Shown piece by piece: positions 60,511 to 64,000 of a stretch of DNA of 64,000 bases. The notes under the pieces are model-generated. The model had not been told where the DNA came from. It did not search any database and was given only the letters and a program-made list of their open reading frames with translations. The DNA is from Morganella morganii (GTDB lineage Bacteria > Pseudomonadota > Gammaproteobacteria > Enterobacterales > Enterobacteriaceae). Made by a program: the position numbers and the translations under genes. The stretch is from positions 1,612,970 to 1,676,969 of the forward strand of contig NZ_VKKS01000001.1 in NCBI RefSeq assembly GCF_019402645.1, written 5' to 3'. Positions within the stretch are counted from its first letter, which is position 1, and each line of letters starts with the position of its first letter.

Positions 60511-60693
60511 CTACCCCCCTGTTCTAAATTGAAATTCTTTCCGTTTGTAATACCAGTTCACCAGGAACGTCCCGACAGTGCAGATGATCCCGATAAGGAC
60601 AGCCCACTGGTCGAGAGACAGAACACCCAGGGCGGATGTTATAAATCCCCAGGCGTACGCCGCAGGGCTGGAATATTTTTCAGACATGCGCAT
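60511..60693 (-). CDS. holin
   Basis: A 60-residue protein from ATG 60693, with GGGGTGG upstream; ATG 60687 is a second start, giving a possible holin/antiholin pair differing by MR. Two hydrophobic segments (residues about 11-27 and 33-50) and a basic tail ([13 protein letters not shown]) fit class II holins. It forms the lethal lesion that times lysis. Confidence 0.82.
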   Translation of the reverse strand: MRMSEKYSSPAAYAWGFITSALGVLSLDQWAVLIGIICTVGTFLVNWYYKRKEFQFRTGG

Positions 60694-60735
60694 ATCCACC
60701 CCCTGCGGAGTGTTCCGTATGTAGATTAGTAAAAA

Positions 60736-60793
60736 ATACACACCATACACACAAAGAAATTGCCATTAGCATTTGAGTGTGTATAATGTGTAT
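60736..60793. promoter_or_regulatory. hicAB promoter with 16-base inverted repeat operator
   Basis: ATACACACCATACACA (60736-60751) and TGTGTATAATGTGTAT (60778-60793) form an inverted repeat with two mismatches and a 26-base spacer. The right arm contains TATAAT, 25 bases before the hicA start. A HicB dimer or tetramer probably binds here and covers the promoter. Confidence 0.65.
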
Positions 60794-60817
60794 ATCAGTT
60801 AACGAGATGGAGGAAGC

Positions 60818-61003
60818 TTGAAAAGTTCGGAACTGATAAAGCTACTGGAAAAAAACGGTTGGGAGCTGGACAGAATCAAAGGAAGTCATCATCAATTCAC
60901 CCACCCAGATTTTTCAGTTCTAATCACGGTACCGCATCCACGTAAAGATTTAAAAACAGGAACATTAAATCAAATACTTAAAGATGCAAAACTGAAAAAA
61001 TAA
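60818..61003 (+). CDS. hicA: HicA toxin (mRNA interferase)
   Basis: A 61-residue protein starting at TTG 60818, with TGGAGGAAG upstream. KSSELIKLLEKNGWELDRIK and GSHHQFTHPDF carry the dsRBD-like fold and the catalytic His. HicA cleaves mRNA in free form and is blocked by HicB encoded 47 bases downstream. The gene lies on the plus strand, opposite to the lysis operon, so it can be expressed in the lysogen. Confidence 0.93.
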   Translation: MKSSELIKLLEKNGWELDRIKGSHHQFTHPDFSVLITVPHPRKDLKTGTLNQILKDAKLKK

Positions 61004-61050
61004 TCAAGAGACGCGCTCACAATGGGCGCACTCTTTATGGAGATTGAAAT

Positions 61051-61467
61051 ATGTTATATCCAGCCTTCATTGAATACGACAGCGACGGCAGCGCAAGCGG
61101 CTGGTTTCCGGATGTCCCGGGCTGTTACTTTGCCGGTGATACTCTGGAAGAAGCTCACGCTGATGCTAAATCAGCAATTGATGCGCATTTTGAGTTACTG
61201 AGTGAAAAAGGTCAGGAGATCCCTTCGGCCCGTTCTCAGCAGGAACATCTCGTGGCATCAACAGGTGATTACAACGACGGAGTCTGGCTTCTCGTAGACG
61301 TTAATATGGATAAGTATGATGGCAAAGCTGAACGTATTAATATTACGCTTCCCCATCGTTTACTGAACCGTATTGATAACTTAGTAAAGGCGCATCCTGA
61401 ATACGGCAGCCGCAGCGCTTTTATCGCAACCGCCGCCCGTAAAGAACTGCAAAAAAATATAGGCTGA
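61051..61467 (+). CDS. hicB: HicB antitoxin
   Basis: A 138-residue protein. The N-terminal partial RNase H fold is AFIEYDSDGSASGWFPDVPG with CYFAGDTLEEAHADA. The C-terminal ribbon-helix-helix region is RINITLPHRLLNRIDNLVKA. It neutralises HicA and represses the operon. It is followed by a strong terminator. It gives the prophage a post-segregational or phage-defence module. Confidence 0.94.
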   Translation: MLYPAFIEYDSDGSASGWFPDVPGCYFAGDTLEEAHADAKSAIDAHFELLSEKGQEIPSARSQQEHLVASTGDYNDGVWLLVDVNMDKYDGKAERINITLPHRLLNRIDNLVKAHPEYGSRSAFIATAARKELQKNIG

Positions 61468-61475
61468 CTCTGTTC

Positions 61476-61508
61476 CGCCTCTGCTACTGCGGAGGCGGAA
61501 TTTTCATT
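61476..61508 (+). terminator. terminator after hicAB
   Basis: CCGCCTC and GAGGCGG arms pair around a TGCTACTGCG loop and are followed by AATTTT. It lies about 10 bases after the hicB stop. The stretch 61509-61728 contains no gene I can support. Confidence 0.7.
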
Positions 61509-61728
61509 GGTAAACCGCCCTGTTTAACATAATGGTTCTTAAGCGCCCATCGACATTTCAACTCAGTTAAAATGTCACCCCAAAGTGGTAAAAGGCACAA
61601 TCTTCTTTGCGGCTTTCTCGTCTTTTCAAAAACAACATTTCATTAACAAAACGCCGCTTTTACCCTTCGGGCAGATCATGAAGCCTGAGCCTTATTTCCT
61701 GAACTTTTCCCGGTAAAAACCAAACGAA

Positions 61729-61755
61729 AAAGGCTCTCAGAATGTGAGAGCCTTT
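61729..61755 (-). terminator. terminator after the antiterminator Q gene
   Basis: AAAGGCTCTCA-GAATG-TGAGAGCCTTT is a perfect 11 bp stem. On the minus strand it is followed by TTTTTC, 30 bases after the Q stop. It is a plausible target of Q-mediated readthrough into the lysis genes. Confidence 0.85.
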
Positions 61756-61784
61756 GCCGTGAACAGAAAACCATTTTTATCAGG

Positions 61785-62216
61785 CTAACACACATTTTGC
61801 GCGCGCACCAACTTATTACGCTCATTTGTTTGTTTTTTATACACCAAGTCTATATCCAATTGAATATTAAGGGTTTCAATGCATCCCAAAACAAAACTTT
61901 CGGCGATTTGCATTCTTTCACGTATTTCACCCTCTCGTGTTCTGAACTTGCGGCCAATTGCACGTTTGGACATTCCCTTAATGTAATAATCCTCAATGTA
62001 ACTGCGTTCACGCTCCATGCCGACGGTTCCCAGCTTTGCGACACAAAGATCGATAACAAGGCCGTCCCGGTCGCTGCATGACAGCCTGCTGCCGCTGGTG
62101 CTGCTGACAAGGCCGCTGAACCCTGCCGCGATACGGGGCCAGCTCACATCGGCACAGTGATTCCCGGCTGACCAGCCGCCCCAGTGCAAAAGTATTTTCT
62201 GAATGTCTCTGCTCAT
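61785..62216 (-). CDS. phage antiterminator Q family protein
   Basis: 143 residues from ATG 62216 (MSRDIQKILLHWGGWSAGNH); a longer in-frame start crosses the upstream spacer. RIAAGFSGL, YIEDYYIKGMSKRAIGRKFR and MQIAESFVLGCIETL are the phage_antitermQ landmarks with a helix-turn-helix-like GMSKRAIGRKF. It modifies RNA polymerase to read through into late genes. It lies between the replication gene and the lysis genes, as in lambdoid phages. Confidence 0.85.
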   Translation of the reverse strand: MSRDIQKILLHWGGWSAGNHCADVSWPRIAAGFSGLVSSTSGSRLSCSDRDGLVIDLCVAKLGTVGMERERSYIEDYYIKGMSKRAIGRKFRTREGEIRERMQIAESFVLGCIETLNIQLDIDLVYKKQTNERNKLVRAQNVC

Positions 62217-62323
62217 GGTTCTACCGGTGTTTTTCTGTACCTGTTGCCGTTCAGTTCCGGCATCGCTGATGGTAAACAGCCTTTTGCATTCCGGAACCGG
62301 TAAAAAATTGCCAATTAATCGCC

Positions 62324-62500
62324 TAGACAACCTATGACAACCTAGACAACCTGTTTCTATTAATACCTTTTAAGGCCTTATATACTACGTACGTATAGCT
62401 ATATGAAAGGTTGTCTAGGTTGTCTAGGTTGTCTTATGCCTTTACTATCAATAGGTTAAATATAGACAACCTAGAACCGCGGGGTTGTCTAGGTTGTCTT
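62324..62500. repeat. nine-copy AGGTTGTCT/AGACAACCT array (candidate origin)
   Basis: TAGACAACC lies at 62324-62332, 62343-62351 and 62463-62471, with a variant TGACAACC at 62335-62342. GGTTGTCT(A/T) occurs at 62409-62417, 62418-62426, 62427-62435, 62483-62491 and 62492-62500. The two main clusters face each other across an AT-rich centre containing TACGTACGTA. The last copy overlaps the stop codon of the helicase gene. Spacing of 9-10 bases suggests cooperative binding by an initiator or by the adjacent helicase. Confidence 0.75.
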
Positions 62501-64000
62501 ATTCAGGGCTGAAAACCCGTTGTTGCTTACCTTCGAGAAATTTTCTTACCGATTTGTACCCGCAATTTTGCAAAACATTGCTAATTCGCATTTGTTCGCG
62601 TCTTGAAATGTTTTTCGGGTCAAGATTCAGGGCTTCACGCAAAACATCGGCAGCACGTAAAAAATCGCGTGTTCGTGGTTTTTCGCCTGTCATCAGATCC
62701 GGTTCATCTAACCAGCGCTCAATAATATCCAGCCATGCATCTTTAATGGTGTACTTCTCATGCACCTCAGCCGCCAGTCGCTCAGCCGCATCAAACTGAA
62801 TGCCGCCTGCTTTAAACATCTCGCGGGCTTCCGCCCACAGCTGCAGAACATCACGCGAAATATCATCCACCTGAACATTACCAACCTCGACAGGCAGCCA
62901 GCGCCGGTTACCGGTAGGATCTGCCAGAAACTCATCCGCATTGGTAGTGCCGAATATGAGCGCACGACGGGGAAATAATGTTGCAAACTCTTTATATTTG
63001 GGGATCCATTTTTCATGTGTTCGGGTAACATAAGCTTTGATGGATTCCAGATCTTTGGTGTTCAGCCCCCTTAACTCCCCGATCTCCACGACCAGACTCC
63101 CCCGAAGCTTTCTTGCGAGATCATCATCCTTCTCAGAAAAAGAAATTTCAGTAAAGAACGCCGGATCAGGAGATAACGCCGCCACCCCGGACGACTTCCC
63201 GCATCCCTGAACACCAACCAGAATAGGCACCATATCCGCTTTAATACCAGGAAACAGAACCCTTCCGGCTAACGCAGTCCAGCTATACAGTGAAACAGCA
63301 CGGGTGTACGGGTTATCATCGGTACCAAAGTGGGTGTGATAGAATTTCTCCACACGATGGATACCGTCCCACTCAAGTCCGTTCAGCCACTGAATAGCGG
63401 TATCAAACTGGTTTTCGACAGCAGCAAGAAGCACCACGTCCCGAATAAGATCACGTCCTACCGGCTTGAATCCTCTCTTTTCCATGGTGATCCGTAGACG
63501 TGAATAGTCAGCATCAGTAAACGGCTGCCACTGTTCCGTTCCGGCGGGGGCAAGCATGATGTCATCCCGGAAGATATCTAAGCGGATCTCGATATCCACA
63601 AAGTCAGGACACATAACCGCTTTGGCGGCGTTGTCAATGGTGGCTTCAATCTGCCCGGTTTTCTTATCCCGTTTAAACGAGGGCAAAGGCGGAGGAACAT
63701 TACCAGCCTGCAAATCCTCAAAATCATCAACCGTCGCGACCGATGTTTTTAACCTTTCGATACCGGGATTCACCCACCCGGCTTTCTGCGCATGGGAAAA
63801 AATAGCCTGATAACCGGTACGATCCGCTGTTAATTTCCCTTCATCCCAGCGCCGGGCGGCTTCATTAACATCATCAGCACTGCCACCACCAGCAGCAGAC
63901 CACTCCAGCCATAAATCCCGGGCTTTATCTTCAAATTCGGTACCGATAAACCATGCGAGACGGCATCCCATAGCTGCCCATGAGTTATGCTTACCACAAG
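62499..64000 (-). CDS. VapE-type primase/helicase, 5' end beyond the window
   Basis: The frame remains open to base 64000 (upstream residues CGKHNSWAAM), so the protein is at least 500 residues and its N-terminus is missing. GVQGCGKSSGVAALSPD is Walker A, VVEIGELRG Walker B, and RRALIFGTTNADEFLADPTG with NRRWLPVEVG are the sensor and arginine motifs of the VapE/D5-like helicase family. It probably unwinds phage DNA at the repeat array next to it. A primase domain may lie outside the window. Confidence 0.88.
   Translation of the reverse strand, partial: CGKHNSWAAMGCRLAWFIGTEFEDKARDLWLEWSAAGGGSADDVNEAARRWDEGKLTADRTGYQAIFSHAQKAGWVNPGIERLKTSVATVDDFEDLQAGNVPPPLPSFKRDKKTGQIEATIDNAAKAVMCPDFVDIEIRLDIFRDDIMLAPAGTEQWQPFTDADYSRLRITMEKRGFKPVGRDLIRDVVLLAAVENQFDTAIQWLNGLEWDGIHRVEKFYHTHFGTDDNPYTRAVSLYSWTALAGRVLFPGIKADMVPILVGVQGCGKSSGVAALSPDPAFFTEISFSEKDDDLARKLRGSLVVEIGELRGLNTKDLESIKAYVTRTHEKWIPKYKEFATLFPRRALIFGTTNADEFLADPTGNRRWLPVEVGNVQVDDISRDVLQLWAEAREMFKAGGIQFDAAERLAAEVHEKYTIKDAWLDIIERWLDEPDLMTGEKPRTRDFLRAADVLREALNLDPKNISRREQMRISNVLQNCGYKSVRKFLEGKQQRVFSPE

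Noticed and set aside
61509..61728. 220-base stretch between the hicAB terminator and the Q terminator
   Set aside because: I saw no ORF with a ribosome site and no clear RNA structure; it is treated as spacer.

Overview
The window reads as the chromosome of an enterobacterial-type gammaproteobacterium of intermediate GC. The set guaBA, xseA, ptrB, ybdG, yddG, osmB, hdeD, uspF and a YgeA-type racemase, with its protein-level similarity to E. coli homologues, suggests the Morganellaceae. Morganella is my best guess, by inference only. The host segment lies between two unrelated prophages that both run off the window, and it also carries remnants of at least one more phage.

Region 1 (1-11,320) is the integrase-proximal part of a prophage inserted at the 3' end of guaA. 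From left to right it has a cut-off replication gene holding clustered TCGTGACA repeats, small leftward genes, a cro-like gene and a divergent repressor. A rightward operon follows: recE, recT, an AlpA-type regulator, an AT-rich membrane-protein gene, many small genes (NinX/DUF2591 type, DUF1482 type, zinc-binding), two methyltransferase genes (one frameshifted) and a small membrane protein. The convergent integrase and its repeat-rich attachment region follow. Three copies of an ACCA-N4-GGTCAT site link the cro/repressor interval to the recE promoter, which suggests one repressor silences both.

Region 2 (11,320-34,180) is host core: guaBA (with a PurR-like box) divergent from xseA, then oligopeptidase B, a ChrR-like flavin reductase, a metallo-beta-lactamase fold protein, a two-component system, an isochorismatase-fold protein without the usual catalytic cysteine, azlCD with a divergent cupin regulator, hdeD, the YbdG mechanosensitive channel, a DUF924 protein, the YddG exporter, a family 9 glycosyltransferase, small lipoproteins including OsmB, a DUF1287 protein and an amino-acid racemase. 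A stretch at about 30.4-31.0 kb looks like a decayed gene.

Region 3 (34,200-36,900) is a phage graveyard inside host DNA. It has a lambda-type cro broken by one extra A in a homopolymer and a divergent lambda-type CI that keeps its Ala-Gly cleavage site and active serine but has lost the segment with the catalytic lysine. These are followed by a DUF3024 gene, an AriR/YmgA-like gene, uspF, and the last ~55 codons of a tyrosine integrase next to an unrelated phage ORF.

Region 4 (36,900-64,000, open at the right) is a second, contractile-tailed prophage, mostly on the minus strand. Read right to left it has a VapE-type helicase/primase, a nine-copy AGGTTGTCT repeat cluster (candidate origin), an antiterminator Q, hicAB, lysis genes (holin, lysozyme, a tiny lipoprotein, Rz/Rz1), terS, an AT-rich cargo gene, terL, DUF1073 portal, Mu-F-like head protein, DUF2213 protease/scaffold, cement, DUF2184 capsid, connectors, DUF3383 sheath, tube, a tail chaperone with a T TTT TTC programmed -1 frameshift, tape measure, baseplate genes and a repeat-rich tail fibre. 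On the plus strand at the left end are a GT32 glycosyltransferase cargo gene and a LexA-box-controlled DinI-like gene pair.

Most worth following are the AT-rich gene between the two terminase genes, the broken but linked lambda-type immunity cassette, the GT32 cargo beside the tail fibre, the two iteron-like arrays, and the unannotated frameshift and nested genes in the head and tail modules.
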